64,000 nt of DNA from Streptomyces longwoodensis (GCF_001514125.1 NZ_KQ948554.1:388174-452173); one strand, 5' to 3'. Counted from the first letter of the stretch, positions 8,499 to 18,008 are shown. Made by a program: numbers and translations. The notes: generated by a model from the sequence alone, not told the origin.

Positions 8499-9026
8499 TC
8501 AGGGTGACGAAGGCCCCGTGCCGGAGGGCGCCGACGGCCCCGGGAGCACCTCGTACCCCTGCGCCAACTGCCGTACCAGCGCGTGCGCGTGGGGCCGCGA
8601 GGGGTCCGCCGCGAAGTGCGCGCGCTCCGCCGCGACCCAGCCGTCCCAGAACCCCCGCTGCTCCGCCCCGTCCCGCGCGCGGCCCCGCGCCCAGGACTCC
8701 TCGGCCGGCAGGTCCATCCACAGCAGGCACGCCAGGCTCGGCCGCACCGCCCGGCGCCCGGCCCCCACGCCCTCCACCAGCACCACGGGCGCCACGGGCA
8801 GCGGCCGGGGCGGCCCGTAGCGGCGGGCCCGCCAGTCGTACGGCGCGTAGTGCGCGGCCGTGCCGCGGCCCAGCGGCTCGATCACCTGGGCCCGCAGGCG
8901 GCCGGTCCACCCGAACAGGTCGCGGTGGCAGGCGAGGTCGTCGAGGTGGAGCACCGGCGCCCCGCCCAGCGCGGCGGCGATCCGCCCGGCGAACGTCGAC
9001 TTCCCGGAGCCCGCGTGTCCGTCCAC
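8499..9026 (-). CDS. Uridine-kinase-like P-loop ATP-binding protein, start uncertain
   Basis: The P-loop GHAGSGKST with the following HLDDLACH and VVLVEGVGAGRR segments places it among small nucleoside/uridine-kinase-like ATPases. Substrate unknown. The only start-like codon in frame is GTG at 9026, which would begin inside the P-loop strand. The frame continues upstream to a stop at 9153-9155 with plausible coding sequence (RLRRLPPSCGPVRLVG before VDGHAG) but no ATG, GTG or TTG there. The true N-terminus therefore either uses a non-standard codon or has lost its start. The gene diverges from the peptidase gene at 9362. Confidence 0.7.
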   Translation of the reverse strand: MDGHAGSGKSTFAGRIAAALGGAPVLHLDDLACHRDLFGWTGRLRAQVIEPLGRGTAAHYAPYDWRARRYGPPRPLPVAPVVLVEGVGAGRRAVRPSLACLLWMDLPAEESWARGRARDGAEQRGFWDGWVAAERAHFAADPSRPHAHALVRQLAQGYEVLPGPSAPSGTGPSSP

Positions 9027-9182
9027 GCCGACCAGGCGGACCGGACCGCAGGACGGGGGGAGCCGGCGGAGCCGGGAGACGAGCTCGTGGACGGCGGGGT
9101 CGTGGATGACGGGTCCTGGGGCGTGCGGGGGCGGGAGCGTGCGGCCCGCAGTCTAGTGCCGAACGCCGCGGGCCCTGCGAGG

Positions 9183-9242
9183 GGACTCGACCACGGGTGC
9201 TGCCGGTGGACTCGACCGCGGGTGGTGCCAGTGGACTCGACC
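9183..9242. repeat. 25-bp tandem repeat, about 2.4 copies
   Basis: GGACTCGACC recurs at 9183, 9208 and 9233, exactly 25 bases apart. Full units are 9183-9207 and 9208-9232, with 21 of 25 positions or more shared, and a partial third unit ends at 9242. It sits between the divergent kinase-like and peptidase genes. Confidence 0.85.
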
Positions 9243-9361
9243 AATGATTCGTGACGCGCGTGGACCGAAGTGCTGGCAGGAGCGGGCGTGGGCGGCCATA
9301 GTGGGCGCACCACCGTGCACCCGGACCCGCCCCGACTCCGACACCTGGGGGTCTCCCGCCC

Positions 9362-10765
9362 ATGAGCAGAGCCGAACAGCCGTCCCGCAGGGCCCCGCAG
9401 CCCTCCCGCAGGACCGTCCTGACCGCCGCGGTCGTCGCCGCCATGACGTCGGCCGCGACGGCCGGCGCCCTGGCCCCGGCCTCCGCCGCCGTCCCCGACG
9501 GCCCGGCCGGTCCCGCTGGCCCGGACGCCCCGGCCCGCCCCGTCGACTACCGCTCCTGGACCACCTACGCCGACTGGCGCTCGGGCGCCGCGCAGGGCAC
9601 CCGCCCGGTGGCCGGCGCCCGGCCGGGCCTGGTGATCGCCGCCGCCCACGGCACCGTCGACTACACCGACCCGCACACCGGCACCACCGCGGCCTGGGAG
9701 TACGCGACCTGGACCTCGCCGGTGCACCACCTCCCGGTGCCGTCCACGGAGGCCATCGCGTCCTGGAACGCGCACACCCCCGAGGGCACCTGGCTCCAGG
9801 TGGAGCTCTCCGGGACGTACTCCGACGGCACCGCGACCCCCTGGTACGTGATGGGCCGCTGGGCGGCCGGCGACCAGGACATCCGGCGCACCTCCGTCGA
9901 CGACCAGACCGACGGCCGGAGCACCATCTGGACGGACACCTTCTCCATCGACGACGCCTCCACCGGCCTGCGCCTGGCGTCGTACCGGCTGCGCCTGACC
10001 CTGTACCGCCGGCCCGGCACCAAGCTCACGCCGACCGTGTGGCGGCTCGGTGCGATGGGCTCCGACATCCCCGACCGCTTCACCGTCCCGGCCAGCACCC
10101 CGGGCCTGGCGCGGGAACTGGCCGTCCCGCGCTACTCGCAGGAGATCCACAAGGGCCAGTACCCGCAGTACGACAACGGCGGTGAGGCCTGGTGCAGCCC
10201 CACCTCCTCGCAGATGATCGTCGAGTACTGGGGCGGCCGGCTCACCCCGGAGCAACTGGCCTGGGTCGACCCGTCGTACGCCGACCCGCAGGTCTGCCAC
10301 GCGGCCCGGTACACCTACGACTACCAATACGAGGGCTGCGGCAACTGGCCGTTCAACGCGGCCTACGCGGCGACCTTCGAGGGCCTCCAGGGCGTCGTCA
10401 CCCGCCTCGTCTCCCTCACCGACCTGGAGACGCTGGTCGCGGCCGGCGTCCCGGCCATAACGTCCCAGTCGTTCCTGAAGGACGAGCTCACCGGCGCGGG
10501 GTACGGCACCTCCGGGCACCTGATGACGGTGATCGGCTTCACCGCCGACGGCGACGTGATCGCCAACGACCCGGCGTCACCCAGCGACGAGGCGGTGCGC
10601 AGGGTCTACCGGCGGCGGGAGTTCGAGAACATCTGGCTGCGGACCAAGCGGTACAACGCCTCCGGCAAGGTCGTCGGCGGCACGGGCGGCGTCTGCTACC
10701 TGTACTTCCCGGCGCACCCCACCCCGCGCCAGCGCAAGGCCCTCGCCGCGGTGGGCGTGCGGTGA
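9362..10765 (+). CDS. Tat-exported C39-like (C39_2) cysteine peptidase family protein
   Basis: The 467-aa protein starts with a twin-arginine signal (SRRTVLTAAVVAAM) and an Ala-rich cleavage region. A beta-rich N-terminal domain follows at about residues 50-250. A papain-fold C39-like domain follows, with the probable nucleophile in GEAWCSPTSSQMI (Cys about 278), the histidine in GTSGHLMTVIGF (about 385), and an Asn/Asp in VIANDPAS. It is probably a secreted peptidase or amidase; substrate unknown. ATG 9362 is the first residue of the signal peptide. The upstream region contains the 25-bp tandem repeat. Confidence 0.85.
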   Translation: MSRAEQPSRRAPQPSRRTVLTAAVVAAMTSAATAGALAPASAAVPDGPAGPAGPDAPARPVDYRSWTTYADWRSGAAQGTRPVAGARPGLVIAAAHGTVDYTDPHTGTTAAWEYATWTSPVHHLPVPSTEAIASWNAHTPEGTWLQVELSGTYSDGTATPWYVMGRWAAGDQDIRRTSVDDQTDGRSTIWTDTFSIDDASTGLRLASYRLRLTLYRRPGTKLTPTVWRLGAMGSDIPDRFTVPASTPGLARELAVPRYSQEIHKGQYPQYDNGGEAWCSPTSSQMIVEYWGGRLTPEQLAWVDPSYADPQVCHAARYTYDYQYEGCGNWPFNAAYAATFEGLQGVVTRLVSLTDLETLVAAGVPAITSQSFLKDELTGAGYGTSGHLMTVIGFTADGDVIANDPASPSDEAVRRVYRRREFENIWLRTKRYNASGKVVGGTGGVCYLYFPAHPTPRQRKALAAVGVR

Positions 10766-10928
10766 GCGGGGGCGGGCGCGTCCGCGTGTGAGCAACCTCT
10801 CCGCCGCGAACGGCGCGGACGGTGGCAAGGTGGACGGATCGACCGGGCGGCGCACCCGCCCGGTCGGGCTCGACCGGGGCGCGTCGACCCGACCCGCCCC
10901 GACCGCACGACCACCGCAGCGAGACACC

Positions 10929-11072
10929 ATGACCGCACACTCCGCCACCGCCCGCGCCCACGCCCGCACCGGGGGCCCGAAGGACGACGGCCCCCGCATC
11001 CTCGAACACGTCGCGGGCTGGACCCTCGTCGTGGTCGTCGCGATGCTGATGACGCAGCTGGGACTGCTGTAG
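10929..11072 (+). CDS. Small single-pass membrane protein
   Basis: This 47-aa reading frame starts with ATG 10929 (MTAHSATARAHAR) and ends in one transmembrane helix (AGWTLVVVVAMLMTQLGLL). I do not recognise the family. It lies just upstream of the inverted repeat that precedes the TetR gene and reads in the same direction. The hydrophobic tail and strong GC bias at third positions support coding. Function is unknown. Confidence 0.55.
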   Translation: MTAHSATARAHARTGGPKDDGPRILEHVAGWTLVVVVAMLMTQLGLL

Positions 11073-11086
11073 GCCCCTCCTTGACC

Positions 11087-11105
11087 TGACATACTGCGGA
11101 TGTCA
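11087..11105. promoter_or_regulatory. Inverted repeat, likely TetR operator
   Basis: TGACAT (11087-11092), seven bases, then ATGTCA (11100-11105) form a perfect dyad 29 bases before the TetR start. Its size and position fit an autoregulatory TetR operator. That is inference from position. Confidence 0.55.
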
Positions 11106-11133
11106 CCGCCGACCGTTGGAATCAGGGTCGAAA

Positions 11134-11793
11134 TTGAACATCCCGCAGCAGCGTGCCGCCGCCCTCCCCGGGGTGCGCGGAACCGAGCGCTCCGTGGCGC
11201 GTCGCGCCGAACTCATCGCCATCGGGCGGAGGTTGTTCGCCGACCGGTCCTACGACGCGCTGTCCATGGACGACATCGCGAAACAGGCGCACGTCGCCAA
11301 GGGGCTCATCTACTACTACTTCCGGTCCAAGCGCGGCTACTACCTGGCGATCATCCAGGACTCCGTCGCCGAGCTGGTCTCCTTCGCGGCGGGCGGCGCC
11401 GGACTGCCGCCGGTGGACCGCGTGCACCGCACCATCGACGGCTACCTGCGCTACGCCGAGAACCACCAGGCCGCCTTCCGCACGATCGTCAGCGGCGGGG
11501 TCGGCTTCGACGCCGAGGTGCACGCCGTGCGCGACGGCGTGCGGGACGCGATCGTCGCGACCATCGCCGAGGGCGCGTACGGCTCCGGCGACATCGCCCC
11601 GGTCGCCCGGGTGGGCCTGCTGGCCTGGGTGTGCGGTGTGGAGGGCGCCACGCTCGACTGGATCGACCGCCCCGAGCTGTCCCGCGACACCCTGCGGGAG
11701 TACCTGGTGAAGACCCTCGGCGGTGCCCTGCGCGCCATCGAGGAGCTGGAGCCGGCCCATCCGGCACCGCGGCCGGCCCGCCGGGACGCCTGA
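11134..11793 (+). CDS. TetR/AcrR family regulator
   Basis: The 219-aa protein has a TetR helix-turn-helix at about residues 20-65 (FADRSYDALSMDDIAKQAHVAKGLIYYYFRSKRGYYLAII), followed by a variable ligand domain. TTG at 11134 (MNIPQQRAAALPG) has AGGG eight bases before it; a further in-frame TTG at 11116 is possible. The dyad at 11087-11105 is its probable operator. Its target may be itself or the small membrane protein upstream. It converges on the chitinase gene. Confidence 0.88.
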   Translation: MNIPQQRAAALPGVRGTERSVARRAELIAIGRRLFADRSYDALSMDDIAKQAHVAKGLIYYYFRSKRGYYLAIIQDSVAELVSFAAGGAGLPPVDRVHRTIDGYLRYAENHQAAFRTIVSGGVGFDAEVHAVRDGVRDAIVATIAEGAYGSGDIAPVARVGLLAWVCGVEGATLDWIDRPELSRDTLREYLVKTLGGALRAIEELEPAHPAPRPARRDA

Positions 11794-11844
11794 GCCGCGC
11801 ACCGGCACCGTCCGGCCGCCGTGGGGGCCCGGGGGACGCGCGAA

Positions 11845-11869
11845 GGGCGGAGGCTCGTGGACTCCGCCC
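11845..11869. terminator. Hairpin between convergent TetR and chitinase genes
   Basis: GGGCGGAG (11845-11852) and CTCCGCCC (11862-11869) form an 8-bp perfect stem with a 9-base loop in the gap between the two convergent stop codons. It could serve both strands. Confidence 0.55.
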
Positions 11870-11908
11870 GTCGCACCCCGTGGGGGTCTCGGTTCCCGCC
11901 GGTGCGAA

Positions 11909-13147
<1,239 letters not shown>

Positions 13148-13216
13148 CGGTGGCTCCTCGTGGGGGGGAGGGGAATGCACGCCGATTGGCATGGACGCGG
13201 TAACGCGGTGACCGTG

Positions 13217-13246
13217 AGCGTAGGAGGACTAGACCAGTACGGTCAA
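13217..13246 (-). promoter_or_regulatory. Chitinase promoter with DasR-like (dre) box in the spacer
   Basis: On the minus strand TTGACC (13246-13241) and TACGCT (13222-13217) are separated by 18 bases. That spacer contains ACTGGTCTAG at its start (13238-13229), the left half of the dre palindrome ACTGGTCTAGACCAGT. About 12 of 16 positions match. A repressor bound here would block RNA polymerase. Start of transcription would be about 60 bases before the ATG. Confidence 0.7.
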
Positions 13247-13307
13247 TGGTGCGTACCAACTCACCTGCGCGGCGCCGCACTCCGCTCCCACGGGAGCCTG
13301 GGGGCGG

Positions 13308-13571
13308 TCAGCGCACGTCGCCCAGCGGGTCCACGGAGGCGCTGAACTGCCCCTGCCGCACCGGCGGGGCCGACAGTCGCACCCACTCGGGGTCGTGCCG
13401 GCCCGGCAGGGTGCGGCCGCGGTCGGCCCACGCCCGCATCAGATCGCGGTAGATGGGCGGGTCCTGGGGCGGCGCCGGACGCGGTACGGCCCGGATGACC
13501 GGTTCCGCGCCGAGGGGAGCGGGGACGAACAGCTGGCGGTGACGCCCGGGAGCGGCAGACGTAGCGGTCAT
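13308..13571 (-). CDS. Hypothetical protein
   Basis: An 87-aa reading frame starts with ATG 13571 (MTATSAAPGRHRQLFVPAPLG). It is soluble, proline- and arginine-rich, and ends PVRQGQFSASVDPLGDVR. I do not recognise a family. Codon use is typical of the neighbours, and it lies upstream of the chitinase promoter on the same strand. Function unknown. Confidence 0.5.
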   Translation of the reverse strand: MTATSAAPGRHRQLFVPAPLGAEPVIRAVPRPAPPQDPPIYRDLMRAWADRGRTLPGRHDPEWVRLSAPPVRQGQFSASVDPLGDVR

Positions 13572-13793
13572 ACCGGGGCCAACGCGTGCGGCCGCGCCGG
13601 GGTCACCGGCGCACGGGGTCGCGCGTGCGTTCGCGGAGTGCCCCCGGCGCGCGGGCACTTCACGCAGTGCACCGCCATCGCTGCCTCACCGAGCGCCACT
13701 TGAGGACGCGTCAGGACGCGCACTGAGCCCACGCCACGGCCTCGGGGGTCATGGCGCGGGTCAGTTAGGGCTGGGAGGTGAGCCGGATCCGGC

Positions 13794-14249
13794 TCAGGCG
13801 GCCTGGCGGCGCATCGTCGGCACGCGCATCGGGCGCGAGCCCGGGCCGCCGACGTGGGAGAAGGGCTGCGTGCGCCAGTCGAGCCCCTGAGGGAGCGTCA
13901 ACAGCAGTGCGGTGTCCTGCTCCTGGGGCTCCACGCTCTCGTCGGCGGGGCGGGCGTCGGACGCCGCGCGGCCGGTGCCGGCACACACCGTGAGCCCGAA
14001 CGGGTTCCACGGCGAGGCGCACAGCGCGTGCTCCGGCAGGGACTCCTCGTCCGCCAGGAGGGCGATGGGCTGGGCGCAGTCCGGGCAGATCACCCGGTAC
14101 ATCTCGAAGGTGTCGTAGGCGTCGAACTCGTCGTCGTACGCGTCGGGTTCGAGGGAGGCGTCGGGTTCGACGCCCTCCGGCTCGGGCTCGACGACGACCG
14201 ACTGGAGCCGCTTGGACGCGGATCGACCAGGGCGCTTGACACTCTGCAT
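13794..14249 (-). CDS. Hypothetical acidic protein with a CxxC motif
   Basis: This 151-aa protein starts at ATG 14249 with a good GGGGGAG ribosome site. An acidic stretch (EPDASLEPDAYDDEFDAYD) is followed by VICPDCAQPI, which could bind zinc with a later Cys (CASPW or VCAG). I do not recognise the family. It diverges from the Lrp gene at 14514. Function unknown. Confidence 0.6.
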   Translation of the reverse strand: MQSVKRPGRSASKRLQSVVVEPEPEGVEPDASLEPDAYDDEFDAYDTFEMYRVICPDCAQPIALLADEESLPEHALCASPWNPFGLTVCAGTGRAASDARPADESVEPQEQDTALLLTLPQGLDWRTQPFSHVGGPGSRPMRVPTMRRQAA

Positions 14250-14500
14250 GGGATTCTCCCCCTCGGGCTGGGCCGGGACGGCACTGCGGCCTCGACCACA
14301 GCAAGCACTTCCCGCGGGGTCCCGGTGGTAATCACGGGACCATCACGAAGCCCGGCCGCGGCCTGTGGCGTTCGTCACACGCCCTGCACGGGTGTTGCGG
14401 GCCCTCCGCACGGCCCCGGACCCGCGCCCGACGCCCCGGCCACATCACGAACCGGCCATGACCTGCGCTGCATAGGTATACGGGGAGATCAGCGGCACTG

Positions 14501-14506
14501 TAGGTT
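14501..14506 (+). promoter_or_regulatory. -10 element of a probable leaderless promoter for the Lrp gene
   Basis: TAGGTT ends seven bases before the ATG at 14514, placing the expected transcription start at or next to the start codon. No ribosome-binding site is present. No clear -35 was found. Confidence 0.5.
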
Positions 14507-14513
14507 CTCCGCC

Positions 14514-14954
14514 ATGGAGGAGCTGGACCGCCACATCGTGCAGCTGCTCGTCAAGGACGGGCGGATGAGCTACACCGACCTGGGCAAGGCCACGGGCCTG
14601 TCCACGTCGGCCGTGCACCAGCGGGTGCGCCGGCTGGAACAGCGCGGCGTGATCCGCGGCTACGCGGCCGTCGTCGACCCCGAGGCCGTCGGGCTGCCCC
14701 TGACCGCCTTCATCTCGGTGAAACCGTTCGACCCGAGCGCCCCCGACGACATCGCCGAACGGCTCGCGGGCGTGCCAGAGATCGAGGCCTGCCACAGCGT
14801 GGCCGGCGACGAGAACTACATCCTCAAGGTCCGCGTGGCCACGCCGCACGAGCTGGAGGAGCTGCTGAGCCGGCTCCGGGCCCTGGCCGGCGTCTCCACC
14901 CGGACGACGGTCGTCCTGTCCACCCCGTACGAGGCGCGCCCGCCGCGCATCTGA
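14514..14954 (+). CDS. Lrp/AsnC family regulator
   Basis: The 146-aa protein has an N-terminal winged helix-turn-helix (DRHIVQLLVKDGRMSYTDLGKATGLSTSAVHQRVRRLEQRGVI, residues 4-50) and a RAM ligand domain at about 65-140. ATG 14514 opens with MEELDRHIVQLL, the usual family start. It lacks a Shine-Dalgarno site and a -10 hexamer sits seven bases upstream, so the mRNA is probably leaderless. The amidohydrolase 50 bases downstream may be its target or be co-transcribed. Confidence 0.9.
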   Translation: MEELDRHIVQLLVKDGRMSYTDLGKATGLSTSAVHQRVRRLEQRGVIRGYAAVVDPEAVGLPLTAFISVKPFDPSAPDDIAERLAGVPEIEACHSVAGDENYILKVRVATPHELEELLSRLRALAGVSTRTTVVLSTPYEARPPRI

Positions 14955-15004
14955 CCAGGGGGGCCCGGTACGGGGCGGCGGCGCAGAAGCGCGAGACTGT
15001 CTCC

Positions 15005-16606
15005 ATGAGTGAGCGCACCCCCGAGCCGAAGACCGTCCTGCTCCGCCGCGGAGAGGTCCACAGTCCCGCCGATCCGTTCGCGACCGCGATGGTCGTCGAG
15101 CGCGGACAGGTCGCCTGGGTCGGCTCGGAAGGCGCGGCCGACGCCTTCGCGGACGGCGTCGACGAGGTGGTCGACCTCGACGGCGCCCTGGTGACCCCGG
15201 CGTTCACCGACGCCCACGTGCACACCACCGCCACCGGACTCGCCCTGACCGGCCTCGACCTGTCGGGCGCCCCCACCCTGGAGGCGGCCCTCGCGCGCGT
15301 ACGGGAGTTCGCCGCCGCCCGACCGCAGGACAAGGTGCTGCTCGGCCACGGCTGGGACGCCGCCCGCTGGCCCGGCGGCCGCCCGCCCACGCGCGCGGAG
15401 CTGGACGAGGCGACCGGGGGCCGGCCCCTGTACCTGTCCCGCATCGACGTGCACTCGGCGGTCGTCACGACGGCCCTGCTCGAGCTGGTCCCCGGCCTCG
15501 CCGCGGGCGACGGCCCGCTGACCGCCGACGCCCACCACGCCGTGCGCGCGGCGGCGTTCGCGGCCGTGACGCCGGCCCAGCGCGCCGAGGCCCAGCGCAC
15601 CGCCCTCGCTCACGCGGCCTCCCTCGGCATCGGCTCGGTCCACGAGTGCGGCGGCCCGGAGATCTCCTCCGAGGACGACTTCACCGGCCTGCTGGGGCTG
15701 GCCGCCGAGGAGCCGGGGCCGCGCGTGGTCGGCTACTGGGCCGAGCAGGACGTGGCGAAGGCCCGCGCGCTCGGCGCGGCCGGCGCGGCGGGCGACCTGT
15801 TCGTCGACGGCGCCCTCGGCTCGCACACCGCCTGTCTGCACGCCCCCTACACCGACGCGGAGCACACCGGGACCGCCTACCTGGACGCCGAGGCGGTCGC
15901 CGCGCACGTCGTCGCCTGCACGGAGGCCGGCCTCCAGGCGGGCTTCCACGCCATCGGCGACGCCGCCGTCACCGCCGTCGTCGACGGCATCCGCACGGCC
16001 GCCGAGAAGGTCGGCCTCGCCCGGGTCCGCGCGGCCCGGCACCGCGTCGAGCACGCCGAGATGCTCACGCCCGAGACCGTCGCTGCCTTCGCCGAGCTGG
16101 GCCTGACCGCGTCCGTGCAGCCCGCCTTCGACGCGCTGTGGGGCGGCGAGGACGGCATGTACGCCCAGCGCCTCGGCGCCGAGCGGGCCCGCACGCTCAA
16201 CCCCTTCGCCGCCCTGCTGCGGGCCGGCGTCCCGCTCGCCTTCGGCTCGGACAGCCCGGTCACCCCGCTCGACCCCTGGGGCACCGTGCGGGCGGCCGCC
16301 TTCCACCGCACCCCCGAGCACCGAGTCTCGGTGCGGGCGGCCTTCACCGCCCACACCCGGGGCGGCTGGCGGGCGGTCGGCCGGGACGACGCCGGCGTGC
16401 TGGTGCCCGGCGCACCCGCCGACTACGCGGTGTGGCGCACCGGCGAACTGGTCGTGCAGGCCCCCGACGACCGGGTCGCCCGCTGGTCCACGGACCCGCG
16501 CTCCGGCACGCCCGGCCTGCCCGACCTCACCCCCGGCCGTGACCTGCCCGTCTGCCTGCGCACGGTGGTCGCGGGCCGGACCGTGTACGTACGCCCGGGC
16601 GAGTGA
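15005..16606 (+). CDS. Amidohydrolase (YtcJ-like, metal-dependent)
   Basis: The 533-aa enzyme belongs to the amidohydrolase_3 (YtcJ) group. It has the N-terminal beta sandwich, the metal motif DAHVHT at about residue 70, HAIGDAAVTAV, HRVEHAEML, and the late metal Asp in AFGSDSPVTPLDPWGTV. The substrate is unknown; relatives act on N-acyl amines or aryl carbamoyl compounds. ATG 15005 has GAGACT six bases before it and no ribosome site, so this gene may also be leaderless. A strong hairpin follows at 16623-16680. Confidence 0.87.
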   Translation: MSERTPEPKTVLLRRGEVHSPADPFATAMVVERGQVAWVGSEGAADAFADGVDEVVDLDGALVTPAFTDAHVHTTATGLALTGLDLSGAPTLEAALARVREFAAARPQDKVLLGHGWDAARWPGGRPPTRAELDEATGGRPLYLSRIDVHSAVVTTALLELVPGLAAGDGPLTADAHHAVRAAAFAAVTPAQRAEAQRTALAHAASLGIGSVHECGGPEISSEDDFTGLLGLAAEEPGPRVVGYWAEQDVAKARALGAAGAAGDLFVDGALGSHTACLHAPYTDAEHTGTAYLDAEAVAAHVVACTEAGLQAGFHAIGDAAVTAVVDGIRTAAEKVGLARVRAARHRVEHAEMLTPETVAAFAELGLTASVQPAFDALWGGEDGMYAQRLGAERARTLNPFAALLRAGVPLAFGSDSPVTPLDPWGTVRAAAFHRTPEHRVSVRAAFTAHTRGGWRAVGRDDAGVLVPGAPADYAVWRTGELVVQAPDDRVARWSTDPRSGTPGLPDLTPGRDLPVCLRTVVAGRTVYVRPGE

Positions 16607-16622
16607 CCGGGCCCGGAACGGC

Positions 16623-16680
16623 GACGGCCGGGCGGGTGATCCGGGGTCGCGGCCGCGGCAAGATCACCCGTCCGCCCGTG
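16623..16680 (+). terminator. Long hairpin after the amidohydrolase
   Basis: Arms of 19 bases at 16623-16641 and 16662-16680 pair at 16 of 19 positions. The top eight (GGGTGATC/GATCACCC) are perfect, with a 20-base loop. It begins 16 bases after the stop codon. There is no U-run, as is common in this GC-rich genus. Confidence 0.7.
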
Positions 16681-16707
16681 CCGGGGCCGGCCGCGCCGCA
16701 TCCGCCC

Positions 16708-16779
16708 TGACCTGCGCTTGGGTCGAAGATCCGCAGGTCACGTGGTGGTTGACAGCCGACGGCCGCGGGCCGGTAGGTT
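16708..16779 (+). promoter_or_regulatory. Inverted repeat and strong vegetative-type promoter
   Basis: TGACCTGCG (16708-16716) and CGCAGGTCA (16732-16740) are exact complements across 15 bases. Nine bases later come TTGACA (16749-16754) and TAGGTT (16774-16779), spaced 19 bases (18 if read as GTAGGT). The promoter points toward ppm1, about 420 bases away. The dyad just upstream may be a regulator site. Confidence 0.6.
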
Positions 16780-17204
16780 CGGCGGAGTCCACCACCGGAC
16801 GCCCCACCGGGGAACCTCCGCGACTCGGCCGCCGCGCCACTGGGTCAGGGACGGCGTGCCGCACCGGCGCACCGCCACTGGGAGCCAGGCTCAGCGCAAG
16901 CGCAGCGCCGAGGGAACGTTCCGTCGGCCGGGGAGGTGTGACCCGGGTGGGGCCCGGGCGCTCAGTAGACAACGGCTTCAGGTCGATCCGCAGCCAGCGG
17001 GTCCCAGGTCGGCCCGAAGGGCGCCGGGCCCCCATCCGTAGTCGGCGCGCGGCGCCCGCCGCCCCGCCCCCGCCGGAGGGGCCCCGAAAGGTGATCTCTT
17101 GCCCACCTCGGGGGAAACGGCACCACCTCGCGGTCCTCCTGTCACGTCGGCCCAGGCGAAGGCCACTATGGTGGTCCCCTGCGTACGGACATGAAGGGGC
17201 AGCA
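16780..17204 (+). other. Long 5' leader or small-RNA region before ppm1
   Basis: These 425 bases follow the promoter at 16749-16779 and hold no convincing gene. There are several GC-rich dyads, including alternative pairings of AGGTT/AACCT and GCGGAG/CTCCGC in 16774-16827. Reading frames on both strands here lack family features. I found no RNase P, tmRNA, cobalamin or SAM riboswitch motif that I know. It could be a long mRNA leader or encode a small RNA. Confidence 0.4.
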
Positions 17205-18008
17205 GTGAACGACGGCGACGGGACCCCCGCGGCACAGGAGCGAGGGAGGAAGTTCGGCCCGCTCGGCACGACCTTGGTGATCATCCCGACCTACAACGAG
17301 GCGGAGAACGTCAAGGGCATCGTCGGCCGGGTGCGCGAGGCCGTCCCCGAGGCCCACGTCCTCGTGGCCGACGACAACAGCCCCGACGGCACGGGCAAGC
17401 TCGCCGACGAGCTGGCCGCCCACGACGACCAGGTCCACGTCCTGCACCGCAAGGGCAAGGAGGGGCTGGGCGCCGCGTACCTCGCCGGCTTCCGCTGGGG
17501 CCTGGACCACGGCTACGGCGTGCTCGTCGAGATGGACGCCGACGGCTCCCACCAGCCGGAGGAGCTGCCCCGGCTGCTGACCGCGCTGAAGGGCGCCGAC
17601 CTGGTGCTCGGCTCCCGCTGGGTGCCCGGCGGCCGCGTGGTGAACTGGCCCAAGTCCCGCGAGTTCCTCTCCCGGGGCGGCAGCACGTACTCGCGGCTCA
17701 TGCTGGACGTGCCGCTGCGCGACGTCACCGGCGGCTACCGTGCCTTCCGCCGGGAGACCCTCGAAGGGCTCGGCCTCGGCGACGTCGCCTCCCAGGGCTA
17801 CTGCTTCCAGGTCGACCTGGCCCGCCGTGCCGTCAAGGCCGGCTACCACGTGGTCGAGGTCCCCATCACCTTCGTCGAGCGCGCGCTCGGCGACTCCAAG
17901 ATGAACCGCGACATCGTCGTGGAGGCCCTGTGGCGGGTCACCGCCTGGGGGCTGGGGGAGCGGGTCGGCAAGATCACCGGCAAGGGCGGCGGCCGCCCGC
18001 AGGAGTGA
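17205..18008 (+). CDS. ppm1: Polyprenol-phosphate mannose synthase (GT2)
   Basis: Ppm1 transfers mannose from GDP-mannose to polyprenyl phosphate on the inner membrane face; the product feeds protein O-mannosylation and related glycosylation. The 267-aa protein shows GT2 motifs: LVIIPTYNEAENVKGIV at about residue 25, DDNSPDGTG, the metal-binding DAD in EMDADGSHQPEE, and SRWVPGG. There is no fused acyltransferase domain, so Lnt is separate as in S. coelicolor. GTG 17205 has AAGGGG five bases upstream. The gene lies between a long leader region and fxsA. Confidence 0.93.
   Translation: MNDGDGTPAAQERGRKFGPLGTTLVIIPTYNEAENVKGIVGRVREAVPEAHVLVADDNSPDGTGKLADELAAHDDQVHVLHRKGKEGLGAAYLAGFRWGLDHGYGVLVEMDADGSHQPEELPRLLTALKGADLVLGSRWVPGGRVVNWPKSREFLSRGGSTYSRLMLDVPLRDVTGGYRAFRRETLEGLGLGDVASQGYCFQVDLARRAVKAGYHVVEVPITFVERALGDSKMNRDIVVEALWRVTAWGLGERVGKITGKGGGRPQE

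Noticed and set aside
8882..10519. Minus-strand frame opposite the peptidase
   Set aside because: Antisense shadow; the peptidase on the plus strand has clear signal and catalytic motifs.
16780..17204. RNase P RNA, tmRNA or cobalamin riboswitch before ppm1
   Set aside because: None of their conserved motifs is found.
16664..17284. Minus-strand frame overlapping the ppm1 start
   Set aside because: Antisense to ppm1 and its leader; no family features.
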